A stretch of DNA of 49,838 nucleotides from Actinomadura physcomitrii (GTDB lineage: Bacteria; Actinomycetota; Actinomycetes; Streptosporangiales; Streptosporangiaceae): positions 1-49,838 of the forward strand of contig NZ_WBMS02000064.1 of assembly GCF_008923205.2 (NCBI RefSeq), in the 5' to 3' direction. This document shows positions 19,083 through 28,156 of the stretch, piece after piece. Made by a program: the position numbers and the translations under genes. Numbering within the stretch: position 1 is the first letter of the stretch; the number at the start of each line of letters is the position of its first letter. Under the pieces are notes generated by a model. That model was not told the DNA's origin. It worked only from the letters and a program-made list of their open reading frames with translations, and did not search any database.

Positions 19083-19867
19083 ATGCGGCTCCGCCACAGC
19101 ATCTGGTGCCGGACGAGCTTGGCGCGCAGCCGCAGGCTCCCGTCGCGCTCGCCGATGTAGGCGCGACCGAGCGCGTGCCGGGACGGCTCGTCCGGGCGGA
19201 TGTGGCAGGCGTAGTCGTATCCGGCGGCGCGGACCGCGTCGATCTCGCGGGCGTCCGCGCGCCCGTACGGGTAGGCGAACCCGGTGACCCGCCGGCCGAT
19301 GATCTCTTCGAGGTCGGCGCGGCTCTCCTCGAGCTCCTCGCGCAGCTCGGTGTCGTCGACCTCGGGCAGCGGGACGTGGTGGCGGCCGTGCGAGGCGACC
19401 TCCATACCGGTGTCGGCGACGGTGCGCAGCTGCTCGGCGGTCATGAGCGGCTTGCGGGGGCCGGTGTCCCACGCGTTGTACGAGCCGACCCGTCCGGACA
19501 CGGCGAAGACGGTCGCGCCGAACCCGTACCGGACGAGGACGGGCAGGGCGCGGGTGGCGAAGTCGGCGTAGCCGTCGTCGAAGGTGAGGCCGACGAGGCC
19601 GCGGGCGCGGCCGGCGGCGTGCTCGGCGAGCAGCTCCGCCATCCCGGCGCCGCGCAGGCCGCGGGCGCGCAGCCAGGCCATCTGCCGCTCGAACCGGGGC
19701 GGCGAGACGGTCACCAGGTGCGGGTCGTCATCGTAGTGATCGATCGAGTGGTACATCAGCACCAGCGGCGGCGGTTCGACCTCCTGCGGAGGCCGCGCCG
19801 GATGCGCGCTCGGCGCGGGGCTGGTCGTCGGCGCCGTCTCCGGCACCGGTTCGGTCGGCTGGGTCAC
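19079..19867 (-). CDS. Polysaccharide deacetylase (NodB fold)
   Basis: The 262-residue protein has a Pro/Thr-rich start and then a carbohydrate esterase 4 domain. LVLMYHSID opens it, LTFDDGYADFA supplies the catalytic base and metal aspartates, ASHGRHHV the metal histidines, and FAYPYGRAD the third motif. It would remove acetyl groups from amino sugars in the polymer. No clear signal peptide or membrane helix is seen, which is odd if it acts outside the cell. The GTG start at 19867 follows the operon style but overlaps the current end of the MurJ-like frame by 140 bases. Confidence 0.85.
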   Translation of the reverse strand: MTQPTEPVPETAPTTSPAPSAHPARPPQEVEPPPLVLMYHSIDHYDDDPHLVTVSPPRFERQMAWLRARGLRGAGMAELLAEHAAGRARGLVGLTFDDGYADFATRALPVLVRYGFGATVFAVSGRVGSYNAWDTGPRKPLMTAEQLRTVADTGMEVASHGRHHVPLPEVDDTELREELEESRADLEEIIGRRVTGFAYPYGRADAREIDAVRAAGYDYACHIRPDEPSRHALGRAYIGERDGSLRLRAKLVRHQMLWRSRM

Positions 19868-21476
19868 TGGTTCCCCCGGAAGATGTGCGGCCGCGGCGGG
19901 CGAGCGCGCCGGGCCTCCATGAGGGCCATGGGATGGTCCATGGCGCGATGAGGTCGCGTCCCGCCAGGGCGATCAGGGCGGCGAACGCGGCGGCGGTCGC
20001 GAGGCCGCCGGCGGCGAGCCGGACGAGCGCGGGCGCGGCGCCCAGCGGCGCGGTGGCGAGCAGGGCGGCGGCGCCGGCGAGGGACGCGAGGACGGTGAGC
20101 CGGGCGAGGTCGGCGGCGACGCGGCGCAGCGGGATCGGTGCGACGCGCGCGCGCACCCCGGCGAGCAGCAGGACGGCGGCGAGGGTGATGCCGGCGGCGT
20201 CGGCGGCGGCGAGCGCGGCCGTCCCGGCGAGGGCGGCGAACGCGGCGCAGCCGGCGGCGGTGACGGCGAGGCCGCCGGCGAGGACGGCGGTGGGCCGCCA
20301 CTGCGGGCGCCGCTGCGCGAAGAACGCGCGGGTGGCGATCCCGACGGTCGACTGGCCCCACAGCCCGAGCGCGTAGACGCGCAGGGTGGCGGCGGTGTCG
20401 GCGGTGTCGGCGGCGGTGAACTCGCCGTGCTGGAACAGCACCCGGATGATGTCGGGCGCGAACGCGACGAGGAACGCAGACGCGCTCAGCACGAAGCCGC
20501 CCGCGACGACGAGGTCCTGCCGGATGCGCCGGGCGACGCCGCCGGTGTCGCCGTCCGCGGACGCGCGCGCGAGGCGCGGGAACGTCACGGTGACGATCAG
20601 CAGCGACAGCACCATCGGGACCTGCGCGACCTTCTGCGCGTAGTTCAGGTGCGAGATCGACCCGGCGGCGAGGCCGGAGCCGATGAACCGCTCGACGAAC
20701 ACCTGCGCCTGGCGGGTGACGGTGTAGACGACGACGGGCGCGACGGCGGCGAGGCCGAGCCGCAGGGCCGCCGCGTCCAGGCGGGGGGCGGCGTCCTCGC
20801 GCAGGCAGCGGACGAACGCGGGCAGCTGCACGGCGACCATGAGCACGCTGCCGAAGGCGACGCCGATCGCGGCGCTCATGATGCCGACGACCCCGGCGAG
20901 CCCGGCGATGAGGGCGAGGATCCCGACGTTGTAGGCGAGGTAGATGGCGGCGGGCGGGCCGAAGCGGTGGTGCGCGCGCAGCGTCGCGCTCATGTACCCG
21001 GCGACGCCGAACGTGACGACGGTGAGGGCGGTCAGCCGGACGCACCGGACCGCGGGCCCCGGCTCCGTCAGCCCCGGCGCGAGGATCCCCACGACGACCG
21101 GTGCGGCGATGCCGAGGGTCAGCGTGGCGGCGGTGAGGCCGAGGACCATCCGGGGCAGCGTCGCCGCGGTGAGGGCGCGCAGGCCGCCGCCCCCGGCGAG
21201 CAGCCGGGTCACGACCGGGACCATGAGCAGCGCCATGGCGTCCTCGATGAGCAGCGGCGACACCGTCTCGGGGATCGTCCAGGCGACGAGGAACGCGTCG
21301 GTGGCGCCGCTCGCGCCGAACCGGTGCGCCATGACGAGGTCGCGCAGGAACCCGAGCCCGGTGCCGGCGGCGATGAGCACGCCCGACAGCGCGGCCGCCC
21401 GCCCGACCGACACGCCCCCGCCATTGGGCGCCGCACCGTCAGGCACAGCACCGGAGGCCGGCTCTCGGGCCGTCAC
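19728..21476 (-). CDS. MurJ/Wzx-type lipid-linked oligosaccharide flippase
   Basis: The 582-residue frame encodes a polytopic membrane protein of the MATE/MurJ superfamily with about 13-14 helices. GFLRDLVMAHRFGASGATDAF is the family start; FVERFIGSGLAAGSISHLNYA and RAFFAQRRPQWRPT are other conserved regions. It should flip undecaprenyl-linked units across the membrane. The GTG at 21476 overlaps the upstream stop (GTGA). The C terminus past about residue 535 is hydrophilic and runs 140 bases into the deacetylase gene. The alternative frame ending at 19864 would give a normal GTGA junction, so a late frameshift is possible. Confidence 0.85.
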   Translation of the reverse strand: MTAREPASGAVPDGAAPNGGGVSVGRAAALSGVLIAAGTGLGFLRDLVMAHRFGASGATDAFLVAWTIPETVSPLLIEDAMALLMVPVVTRLLAGGGGLRALTAATLPRMVLGLTAATLTLGIAAPVVVGILAPGLTEPGPAVRCVRLTALTVVTFGVAGYMSATLRAHHRFGPPAAIYLAYNVGILALIAGLAGVVGIMSAAIGVAFGSVLMVAVQLPAFVRCLREDAAPRLDAAALRLGLAAVAPVVVYTVTRQAQVFVERFIGSGLAAGSISHLNYAQKVAQVPMVLSLLIVTVTFPRLARASADGDTGGVARRIRQDLVVAGGFVLSASAFLVAFAPDIIRVLFQHGEFTAADTADTAATLRVYALGLWGQSTVGIATRAFFAQRRPQWRPTAVLAGGLAVTAAGCAAFAALAGTAALAAADAAGITLAAVLLLAGVRARVAPIPLRRVAADLARLTVLASLAGAAALLATAPLGAAPALVRLAAGGLATAAAFAALIALAGRDLIAPWTIPWPSWRPGALARRGRTSSGGTSDPADRTGAGDGADDQPRAERASGAASAGGRTAAAGADVPLDRSLR

Positions 21477-22894
21477 GCGTGCTCCCCTCCCGCGACGCCG
21501 GGACCGGACGGCCGCCGGAGGCCGAAGGCACGGCGCGCGGCGGCGCCGAGCAGGACCCCGGTGAGCACGCAGGTCGGCCCGCCCATGTCCGCGTACAGGA
21601 AGTTGACGAGCAGGAACGCCGTGAACGCGGCGCCGATGAGCCAGAACGGGTCGCGCACGTCGCGGCGCGTCCACAGCCCCCGCACGACCGCGCCGAGCAG
21701 CGCGGCGAACCCGGCGAGGCCGAGCACGCCCTGCTCGGACAGGATCAGCAGGTACTCGTCGTGCGGCGACAGCAGCGGCTGCCGCCGGTAGCCGTTGACG
21801 GGGTCGTCGGTCTCGCTGCCGGACGACAGCTCGATGCCCGCGTAGGTGTCGCGGTAGGCGGGGAAGTTCTTCACGCCGACGCCGGTCACCGGGTGGTCGG
21901 CCCACATCCGCCCGGCGGCGGCCCACAGGTTGTAGCGGTCGCTGACGGACTGGTCCGGCGCGCTCACCGAGACCGCGATCGACGCGTACCGCTGCACGAT
22001 CTCCCCGCCACCGAGCAGCCCGAACGCGACGAGCCCGAGCGCGGCGCAGCACACCGCCGCCTTCACCGCGAGCCACCGGTCGAAGGCCACCAGCATCAGC
22101 CCGACCCCGGCGGCGAGCGCGATCCAGCTGCCGCGGCTCAGCGCGAGCAGCAGCGCGAGCGCCAGCACGCCGAGCCCGGCCAGCGCGACCGGCGCCGCCG
22201 CGGCCCCGTACCGGGGCGCGACCAGCGCGAACGCCGTCAGGACGAGGACCGCGAACCCGACGACGATGGACATCGCCATGACGTCGGCCGCGCCGAACGT
22301 GCCGACCGCGCGGACGTTCGCGCCGCCGATCGACGCACCCGTCCCGGTGAGCGCCTGCCAGATCCCGTACAGCGCCTCGCCGAGCCCGAGGCCGAGCACC
22401 GACCCGAACACGATGCCGAGGTCGCGGCGGTCCCGGACGAGCAGCACGACGGCGAGCGGCACCAGCACGAAGATCTGCACGTCCCGCACGAACCCCGGCA
22501 GGCTGGACGCGATGTCGGGAGACGCGACCGTCGTCACGCCGAGGGTCGCGGCGAGCGGCGCGAACGCCCACAGCGCGCGGCGCGGCATCGCGACCCGTCC
22601 CCGGGCGACCAGCAGCGCGGCCGCCGCGACCATGAGGACGCTCGCGCAGTCGCCGGCGGTGACCTGCACCCCGGCGCCGTCCCCAGCGGCCGCGCCGCTC
22701 CCTCCAGGCGGGACGCCGACGCACGCGACGGTCGCCGCGACCAGCCAGCTCGGCCGAGCGAGGAGGCCGGCGAGCGCGCGGCGGGACACCACCGGCGCCC
22801 GGCCCGGCCAGGGCACGACGGCCGTCACGCGAGCAGCTTGCGGGGAGCCACCTCCCGGCAAAGACAGCCGCATGCCCTCGCTTCGCTCGGTCAT
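21473..22894 (-). CDS. O-antigen ligase/Wzy-like polymerase
   Basis: The 473-residue membrane protein has about 10-12 hydrophobic helices. The Wzy_C/O-antigen ligase signature spans LLALSRGSWIALAAGVGLML and the large loop with YNLWAAAGRMWADHPVTGVG and SPHDEYLLILSEQGVLGL, where the PHDEYL motif is diagnostic. It either polymerises repeat units or joins the polymer to an acceptor at the outer membrane face. The ATG at 22894 overlaps the upstream stop (ATGA). As the only such gene in the locus, it is most likely the Wzy polymerase. Confidence 0.85.
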   Translation of the reverse strand: MTERSEGMRLSLPGGGSPQAARVTAVVPWPGRAPVVSRRALAGLLARPSWLVAATVACVGVPPGGSGAAAGDGAGVQVTAGDCASVLMVAAAALLVARGRVAMPRRALWAFAPLAATLGVTTVASPDIASSLPGFVRDVQIFVLVPLAVVLLVRDRRDLGIVFGSVLGLGLGEALYGIWQALTGTGASIGGANVRAVGTFGAADVMAMSIVVGFAVLVLTAFALVAPRYGAAAAPVALAGLGVLALALLLALSRGSWIALAAGVGLMLVAFDRWLAVKAAVCCAALGLVAFGLLGGGEIVQRYASIAVSVSAPDQSVSDRYNLWAAAGRMWADHPVTGVGVKNFPAYRDTYAGIELSSGSETDDPVNGYRRQPLLSPHDEYLLILSEQGVLGLAGFAALLGAVVRGLWTRRDVRDPFWLIGAAFTAFLLVNFLYADMGGPTCVLTGVLLGAAARRAFGLRRPSGPGVAGGEHA

Positions 22895-24348
22895 GTGGCG
22901 TCCCGGCAGAGCATCGCCCGCACCGTCAGCAGCAGGATGCGCAGGTCGGAGGCCAGCGTCCAGTGGTCGATGTAGTGGTTGTCGAGGCGGGCGCGCAGCT
23001 CGATGGAGGTGTCGCCGCGGAAGCCGTGCACCTGCGCCCAGCCCGTCATGCCGACCGGGACGCGGTGCCGCAGCATGTAGCCGGGGCACGACCGGGAGAA
23101 CTGCTCCACGAAGTGCGGGCGCTCCGGGCGCGGCCCGACGAGGCTCATGTCGCCGCGGACGACGTTCCACAGCTGCGGCAGCTCGTCCAGCGACGTGCGG
23201 CGCAGGAACCGGCCGACGGGCCCCATCCGGTCGTCGCCCTCGACGGTCCAGCGGGTGTCGGACTCCTGCTCGTCCGCGGGCTTGAGGGTGCGGAACTTCA
23301 GCAGCACGAACTCCTCTCCGCCGCGGCCGATCCGGCGCTGCCGGAACAGCACGCCGGGCCCGCCCTCCAGCCGGACCGCGACCGCGCACGCGGCGAGCAC
23401 CGGCACCGCCGCGACCAGCAGGGCGGTGCCGACGACCAGGTCGAAGGCGCGCTTGGCGAGCCGCGGCACGGCGCCGCGCAGCCGCCAGTCGACGCGCGCG
23501 CACGGCAGCCCGGCGAGGTACTCGCGCCGCGCGGACGCGACCGGCAAGACGTCCGACGGCGGCTGGACGAGCAGCGTCTCGCACGGCAGCCCGAAGCAGG
23601 TGCGCAGCACGGCGTCGAGCCGGCCGGGCTGGACGTCCTCGGCGACGACCACGACGGTGCCGGCGCTGTGCTCCTCGACGAGGGCGGGCAGGTCGGCGGC
23701 GTCGCCGAGGGCGGGCAGGCCGGACGCGGTGTCCGGGCCGCCGGCCGCGACGAGCCCGACCGGCGCGAGCCCGAACTCCCCGCGCGCGCACAGGATGTCG
23801 ATGACGTGGTCGCTCGTCCCGCCCGTCCCGACGACGAGGGCGGTGCGGGCGCGGGACCGGCGGCAGCGGTAGGTGCGGGCGGCGGCGTTGCCGAACGCGC
23901 GCGCGATCAGCTCCAGCACGCCCGCGACGGACGCGATCAGCAGCCACGCGGCCGTCCCGGCCCGCGAGGGCGCCGCGCCGGGCGTCAGCACGGGCAGCAG
24001 CGCGGCGGCGAGCGCGGCGACCACCAGCGCCCGGACCAGCACCGGCCGGACGTCCGCCAGCAGCGACGGGCAGCGCCGCACCCGGTACAGCCCGCCGGAG
24101 GCGTTCAGCGCGACGAGGGCGGCGGCCGCGGCGGCAGGCAGCACCCCGCCCGGTCCGGCGCCGCGCGCGACGGCGACGGCGGCGGCCATCGCCCAGCCGT
24201 CGGCGACGGCGAGGCAGGCCGGGTACAGCAGGGCGAGCGGTGCGGGGGCGCGGCGGCGGGGCGGGAGGGGCGGCGGGACGAAGGGCGGCGTTCCGGATCC
24301 GGCGGACGCGCCGGCGTCGACGGCGGCGCTCAACCCCTGGGCTCTCAT
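22891..24348 (-). CDS. Polyprenyl glycosylphosphotransferase (priming transferase)
   Basis: The 485-residue protein has four N-terminal helices (about 35-155), a nucleotide-fold domain (ALVVGTGGTSDHVIDILCARG) and a C-terminal bacterial sugar transferase domain. That domain shows KRAFDLVVGTALL (membrane re-entrant), FRQRRIGRGGEEFVLLKFRT, SLDELPQLWNVVRGDMSLVG and PRPERPHFV. This is the WcaJ/CpsE architecture that moves sugar-1-phosphate onto undecaprenyl phosphate and starts repeat-unit synthesis. It is the first gene of the operon. GAAGGGA lies about 9 bases before the ATG. Confidence 0.9.
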   Translation of the reverse strand: MRAQGLSAAVDAGASAGSGTPPFVPPPLPPRRRAPAPLALLYPACLAVADGWAMAAAVAVARGAGPGGVLPAAAAAALVALNASGGLYRVRRCPSLLADVRPVLVRALVVAALAAALLPVLTPGAAPSRAGTAAWLLIASVAGVLELIARAFGNAAARTYRCRRSRARTALVVGTGGTSDHVIDILCARGEFGLAPVGLVAAGGPDTASGLPALGDAADLPALVEEHSAGTVVVVAEDVQPGRLDAVLRTCFGLPCETLLVQPPSDVLPVASARREYLAGLPCARVDWRLRGAVPRLAKRAFDLVVGTALLVAAVPVLAACAVAVRLEGGPGVLFRQRRIGRGGEEFVLLKFRTLKPADEQESDTRWTVEGDDRMGPVGRFLRRTSLDELPQLWNVVRGDMSLVGPRPERPHFVEQFSRSCPGYMLRHRVPVGMTGWAQVHGFRGDTSIELRARLDNHYIDHWTLASDLRILLLTVRAMLCRDAT

Positions 24349-24999
24349 CTCGCGCGTCCCTTCGCTGACAGAACCTCACCGGCAGGTGACTCCGCCGGGC
24401 CCGCGGTGCCGCGACGCCGCACGCGCTCCGCGCCGCCGAACATCGGATCCGCGAGCGGCCACGGTCCAGCCTCGCAGCAGGTTCCAGCGGTGATCGCCGC
24501 TTTTAACGAAGGGCACCGCAGTCTTGAAGAGAAGATCGACACAATCTGGGGGCTACCCATCTGACCTGCGGCGACGATCCCATCACCGGCCATCGCTTTC
24601 ACCAAGAAACGCCAAGCATGCAAACCCGGGACGGGCACTTGCATTTTCATATCCGCGACGCCGACGACACATTTCCTTTTCGCCCGTCCCCGCGCCGATT
24701 GCGAGCAATGACATGCGTTTCTCCCGCCCCGCCGCCGGTCCCGCGGCGGCCTCCCCGGCGGCGGCGCCCGGCGGCCGGCCCGCCCGGCGACCGGGAACCC
24801 GTGGGGCGCCAGGGGCGAAAGATGCGAAGAACCCCCCACACGATGCGAACCTTCGGGGCACGATGGACGTCCCATGTGATCGAGCGTGAAAACCGGCCGT
24901 CCCCCCAGGTGCGGGCCGGGAAGACAGGGCCGTTCGTCAGCGAACTCGTTGCGGGGTCCGCGCTCCACCGGGTTCGGGTGGGCTTGATGAGGGAGAACG
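24349..24999. promoter_or_regulatory. Long divergent leader between EPS operon and L,D-transpeptidase
   Basis: The 651-base region separates the minus-strand priming transferase from the plus-strand transpeptidase, and no frame shows convincing coding bias. The centre (about 24480-24720) is clearly more AT-rich than the flanks. It contains a hairpin with ATGCAA (24618-24623) and TTGCAT (24639-24644) arms enclosing CCCG/GGG pairs. It must hold both promoters. A structured leader or riboswitch is possible, but I do not recognise one. Confidence 0.45.
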
Positions 25000-26244
25000 G
25001 TGCGAGGGAAGTCGTTTGCGGTGGTCGCTCTGGTCCTCGGGCTGGCGACGGCGTGCGGTGGCAGCAGGAGCGGCGGCACGGGCGGGACGACGGCGGCGGG
25101 CGGTGACGACGGCGCCCCCAAGGTGACGATCACCCCCGCGAACGGGGCCGCGAAGGCCCGCCCGGACGCGGGCGTGACAGTGACGTCGACCGGCGGCACG
25201 CTCGGGCAGGTGTCGGTGAAGCTGAAGGGCGCCGAGGTGCCCGGCAAGCTGTCGGCCGACAAGACGCAGTGGCATTCGACCTGGACGCTGCAGCCGGGCG
25301 GCAGCTACCAGGTGTCGGCGACCGCGACCTCGCCCAAGGGCAAGGCCACCACGGCCACCAGCGCGTTCCGGGCGAGCCGGGCGACCGCCGCCACCGTGAT
25401 CAACAACGTGGTGCCGAGCGCGAACGAGACGGTCGGCACCGGCATGCCGGTCTTCATCCAGTTCAACAAGGCGGTCCCCACCAAGGCGCGGGCCGCGGTC
25501 GAGAAGAGCATCGAGATCTCCTCGACCAAGCCGACCGAGGGCGCCTGGCGGTGGCTGGCGCCGGGCGAGTCGTTCAACGGGCTGCCGTCGCTGGTGTTCC
25601 GCCCCAAGCACCCGTGGGCGCCGCACCAGCGGGTGTCGGTCACCGTCCACTACGCCGGCCTGAAGATCGGCGACAACGTGTTCGGCGCCAAGGACGTGAC
25701 CCGCAACTTCAAGATCGGTGACTCGCACACCGTCCAGGTCAACGCCAAGACCGACAAGCTGGTCGTGAAGAAGAACGGCCGGACGGTCCGCACCTGGGGC
25801 GTCAGCCTCGGCGCGGGCGGCGACGTCCAGTCCGACGGCGTCGACCACCTGCTCACCACCAGCGGCGTCCACCTGACCATGGACCACAGCCGCCTGGAGC
25901 GGATGCGCCCGCCGGGCAAGAAGAAGGGCGACCCGGGCTGGTACGACGAGCAGGTCCCGTTCGCGACCCGCATCTCCAACAGCGGCGAGTACATCCACCA
26001 GAACATGGACGACCCGACCTGCCTGGGCAACCGCAACTGCAGCCACGGCTGCGTCCGCTCCCCCGCGAACGACGCGCAGTGGTTCTACAGCTGGTCCTAC
26101 CGCGGCGACCTGGTCACCATCACCGGCACCAAGCGCCAGCTCCAGTGGACGAACGGCTGGGGCTACTGGCAGCTGCCGTTCACCAAGTGGGCGCAGGGCA
26201 GCGTCCTCGGCAAGCCCGTCACCACCACCGCCCTGTCTTCCTGA
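25000..26244 (+). CDS. Lipoprotein L,D-transpeptidase with Ig-like domain
   Basis: The 414-residue precursor has a lipobox LGLATAC (Cys19). One or two Ig-like domains follow, as in mycobacterial LdtMt2 (about 45-135 and 140-240; EAxF-like GMPVFIQFNKAVP). The YkuD catalytic domain has SHGCVRSP with Cys351 and His349 and the supporting EYIHQNM. It forms 3-3 cross-links in peptidoglycan outside the membrane and is lipid-anchored. The C-terminal Trp-rich extension (WTNGWGYWQLPF) is also found in LdtMt2-type enzymes. The GTG start has GGGAG upstream and gives the lipoprotein signal directly. Confidence 0.92.
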   Translation: MRGKSFAVVALVLGLATACGGSRSGGTGGTTAAGGDDGAPKVTITPANGAAKARPDAGVTVTSTGGTLGQVSVKLKGAEVPGKLSADKTQWHSTWTLQPGGSYQVSATATSPKGKATTATSAFRASRATAATVINNVVPSANETVGTGMPVFIQFNKAVPTKARAAVEKSIEISSTKPTEGAWRWLAPGESFNGLPSLVFRPKHPWAPHQRVSVTVHYAGLKIGDNVFGAKDVTRNFKIGDSHTVQVNAKTDKLVVKKNGRTVRTWGVSLGAGGDVQSDGVDHLLTTSGVHLTMDHSRLERMRPPGKKKGDPGWYDEQVPFATRISNSGEYIHQNMDDPTCLGNRNCSHGCVRSPANDAQWFYSWSYRGDLVTITGTKRQLQWTNGWGYWQLPFTKWAQGSVLGKPVTTTALSS

Positions 26245-26275
26245 GCCGGGCGCCTGACCCGCCCGCACACCCCTG

Positions 26276-26313
26276 AACGGCCGCGCCGGTCCCCCGGGAC
26301 CCGCGCGGCCGTT
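26276..26313. terminator. Strong stem-loop terminator after the transpeptidase
   Basis: AACGGCCGCG at 26276-26285 pairs perfectly with 26304-26313. Inside, GGTCCC (26288-26293) pairs with GGGACC (26296-26301). The stem is long and GC-rich and lies 32 bases after the stop. Being symmetric, it also blocks minus-strand transcription from the choD side. There is no T-run. Confidence 0.75.
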
Positions 26314-26331
26314 CCGTCTCCCCGCGACCGG

Positions 26332-26449
26332 TTAGGCGGCGTCCGTGTCGGTGCCGCGCAGGATGTACAGGTCGTCGCCGAACACGGCGGAGATCTGAAG
26401 GTGCCCGCCGAGCCTCGCTGCGTCGGTTCGTGCTCGTTGAAGTGCGGGG
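26332..26449 (-). pseudogene. 3' remnant of an unidentified gene
   Basis: Read on the minus strand, this segment is an open frame with nearly all third positions G or C that ends DAARLGGHLQISAVFGDD then LYILRGTDTDAA and a TAA stop at 26332. It has no start codon of its own, and its 5' part is absent: upstream sequence is the 3' end of the ChoD-like gene in another frame. It looks like the last 35-40 codons of a deleted gene. I do not recognise the family. Confidence 0.45.
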
Positions 26450-28156
26450 TCAGATGAGGGGGAGGGCGGCGGGGGCGGTTTCGGGGACGGCCGGGGAGCG
26501 GGGGGCGACGCGTTCGACCCGCTGGTAGGGGGCGCCGGGCTCGGGGCGGGGGTCCTTCTCGCCGCGGTTCGGCCAGAACGCCATCGCCCGCTCCGCCTGC
26601 GCGGTGATGGTGAGCGACGGGTTGACGCCGAGGTTCGCGGTGACCGCCGAGCCGTCCACGATGTGCAGGCCGGGGTGGCCGTGGACGCGGTGGTAGGGGT
26701 CGATCACGCCGGTCTCGGGCGTCTCGCCGATGACGCAGCCGCCGATGAAGTGCGCGGTCGTCGGGATGTTGAACAGGTCGAACCAGGTCCCGCCGGGGGT
26801 GGCGTCGAGCTCCTCGGCGAGCATCCGGACGGCCTTGTGCGCGACCGGGATCCACGTCGGGTTCGGTTCGCCCTCGCCGAGCCCGGCCGACAGCCGGCAC
26901 CGCCCGAGCAGCCCGCGCTTCTCGGTGACCGTGATCGAGTTGTCGGCGGTCTGCATGACGAGCGCGATGACGGTGCGCTTCGCCCAGTCCTTCAGCGACA
27001 GGCCACGCAGGATGATCGTCGGGTGCCGGGCGGCCTGGCCGAGGAACTTCAGCCAGCGCGGCGCGCCGCCGCCGTCGACCAGCAGCGTCCGGATGAAGCC
27101 CATCAGGTTGTTGCCGGCGCCGTAGCGGGTCGGCTCGATGTGGGTCTTGTCATCGGGGTGGAACGAGGAGGTGATGGCGAGGCCGGTGCTGTGGTCGACG
27201 TCCTTCCTGCGGTGCCACACCGTCATCCGCTCGACGCCGAGCAGCGCCTCGGAGTTGGTGCGGGTCAGCTCGCCGAGCCGGGGCGACAGGTGCGGGAGCC
27301 GGCCGGCGGCGCGCATCCGGTGCAGCAGCCGCTGCGTGCCGTAGGTGCCGGCGGCGAGCACGACGTGCTCGGCGGTCAGCGTCCGGCGGCGCCTGCGCAG
27401 CGGCGCCGTGTGCTCGACGTCCACCGCGTAGCCGCCGCCGTCCCGGGGCGTGACGGCGGTCGCGGTCGTGTCGGCCAGCACCTGCACACCGGCCCGCTCG
27501 GCCAGGTACAGGTAGTTCTTCGTCAGCATGTTCTTCGCGCCGACCCGGCAGCCGATCATGCAGGAGCCGCAGGCGGTGCAGGTCGTCCGGCGGGGGCCGG
27601 CGCCGCCGAAGAACGGGTCGTCGTGGTCCTCGCCGGGCTTGTCGCCGAAGTACACGCCGACGGGCGTCGGATGGTAGGTGTCCCCCACGCCCATCCGGTC
27701 GGCCACGCGCTTCATCGCCTCGTCCGCCGGGGTGACGAGCGGGTTGACGGTGACGCCGAGCATCCTCTGCGCCTGGTCGTAGAACGGCTTCAGCTCGTCC
27801 TGCCAGTCGGTGATGTGGCCCCACTGCCGGTCCTTGAAGAACGGCTCCGGCGGCACGTACAGGGTGTTGGCGTACACCAGCGAGCCGCCGCCGACGCCGG
27901 CGCCCGCGAGGACCAGCACGCCGGCCTTCCCGCCGACGAGGTGGATGCGCTGGATGCCGCGCATCCCGAGCCGCGGCGCCCACACGTACTTGCGCAATCG
28001 CCACGACGTCTTCGGCAGCGTCTTCTCGTCGAAGCGGCGCCCCGCCTCCAGCACGGCGACCCGGTACCCCTTCTCCGCCAGCCGCAGCGCCGACACGCTG
28101 CCGCCGAACCCGGACCCGACGACGATCACGTCGAAGTCGTACGCGTCACCGGACAT
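26450..28156 (-). CDS. choD: GMC-type FAD oxidoreductase, ChoD-like cholesterol oxidase
   Basis: The 568-residue protein matches the mycobacterial ChoD family along its full length as remembered. It has the FAD motif VVGSGFGGSVSALRLAEKG, APRLGMRGIQRIH, LAGAGVGGGSLVYANTLYVPP, a cysteine cluster CTACGSCMIGC, TGLAITSSFHPD and the C-terminal FIGGCVIGETPETG with a His-Asn active-site region near SAVTANLGVNPS. Cholesterol oxidases turn 3-beta-hydroxysterols into 3-ketosteroids, but the Mycobacterium protein's true substrate is debated. There is no signal peptide, so it should be cytoplasmic. It lies just past the end of the mce operon on the same strand. GAGGTG precedes the ATG. Confidence 0.88.
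   Translation of the reverse strand: MSGDAYDFDVIVVGSGFGGSVSALRLAEKGYRVAVLEAGRRFDEKTLPKTSWRLRKYVWAPRLGMRGIQRIHLVGGKAGVLVLAGAGVGGGSLVYANTLYVPPEPFFKDRQWGHITDWQDELKPFYDQAQRMLGVTVNPLVTPADEAMKRVADRMGVGDTYHPTPVGVYFGDKPGEDHDDPFFGGAGPRRTTCTACGSCMIGCRVGAKNMLTKNYLYLAERAGVQVLADTTATAVTPRDGGGYAVDVEHTAPLRRRRRTLTAEHVVLAAGTYGTQRLLHRMRAAGRLPHLSPRLGELTRTNSEALLGVERMTVWHRRKDVDHSTGLAITSSFHPDDKTHIEPTRYGAGNNLMGFIRTLLVDGGGAPRWLKFLGQAARHPTIILRGLSLKDWAKRTVIALVMQTADNSITVTEKRGLLGRCRLSAGLGEGEPNPTWIPVAHKAVRMLAEELDATPGGTWFDLFNIPTTAHFIGGCVIGETPETGVIDPYHRVHGHPGLHIVDGSAVTANLGVNPSLTITAQAERAMAFWPNRGEKDPRPEPGAPYQRVERVAPRSPAVPETAPAALPLI

Noticed and set aside
24349..24999. c-di-AMP (ydaO) riboswitch upstream of the cell-wall enzyme
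   Set aside because: The conserved motifs of that riboswitch class are not found on either strand.
24345..25262. Minus-strand open frame across the intergenic region
   Set aside because: Poor third-position bias, no ribosome-binding site, and it runs into the GC-rich start of the transpeptidase gene in antisense.
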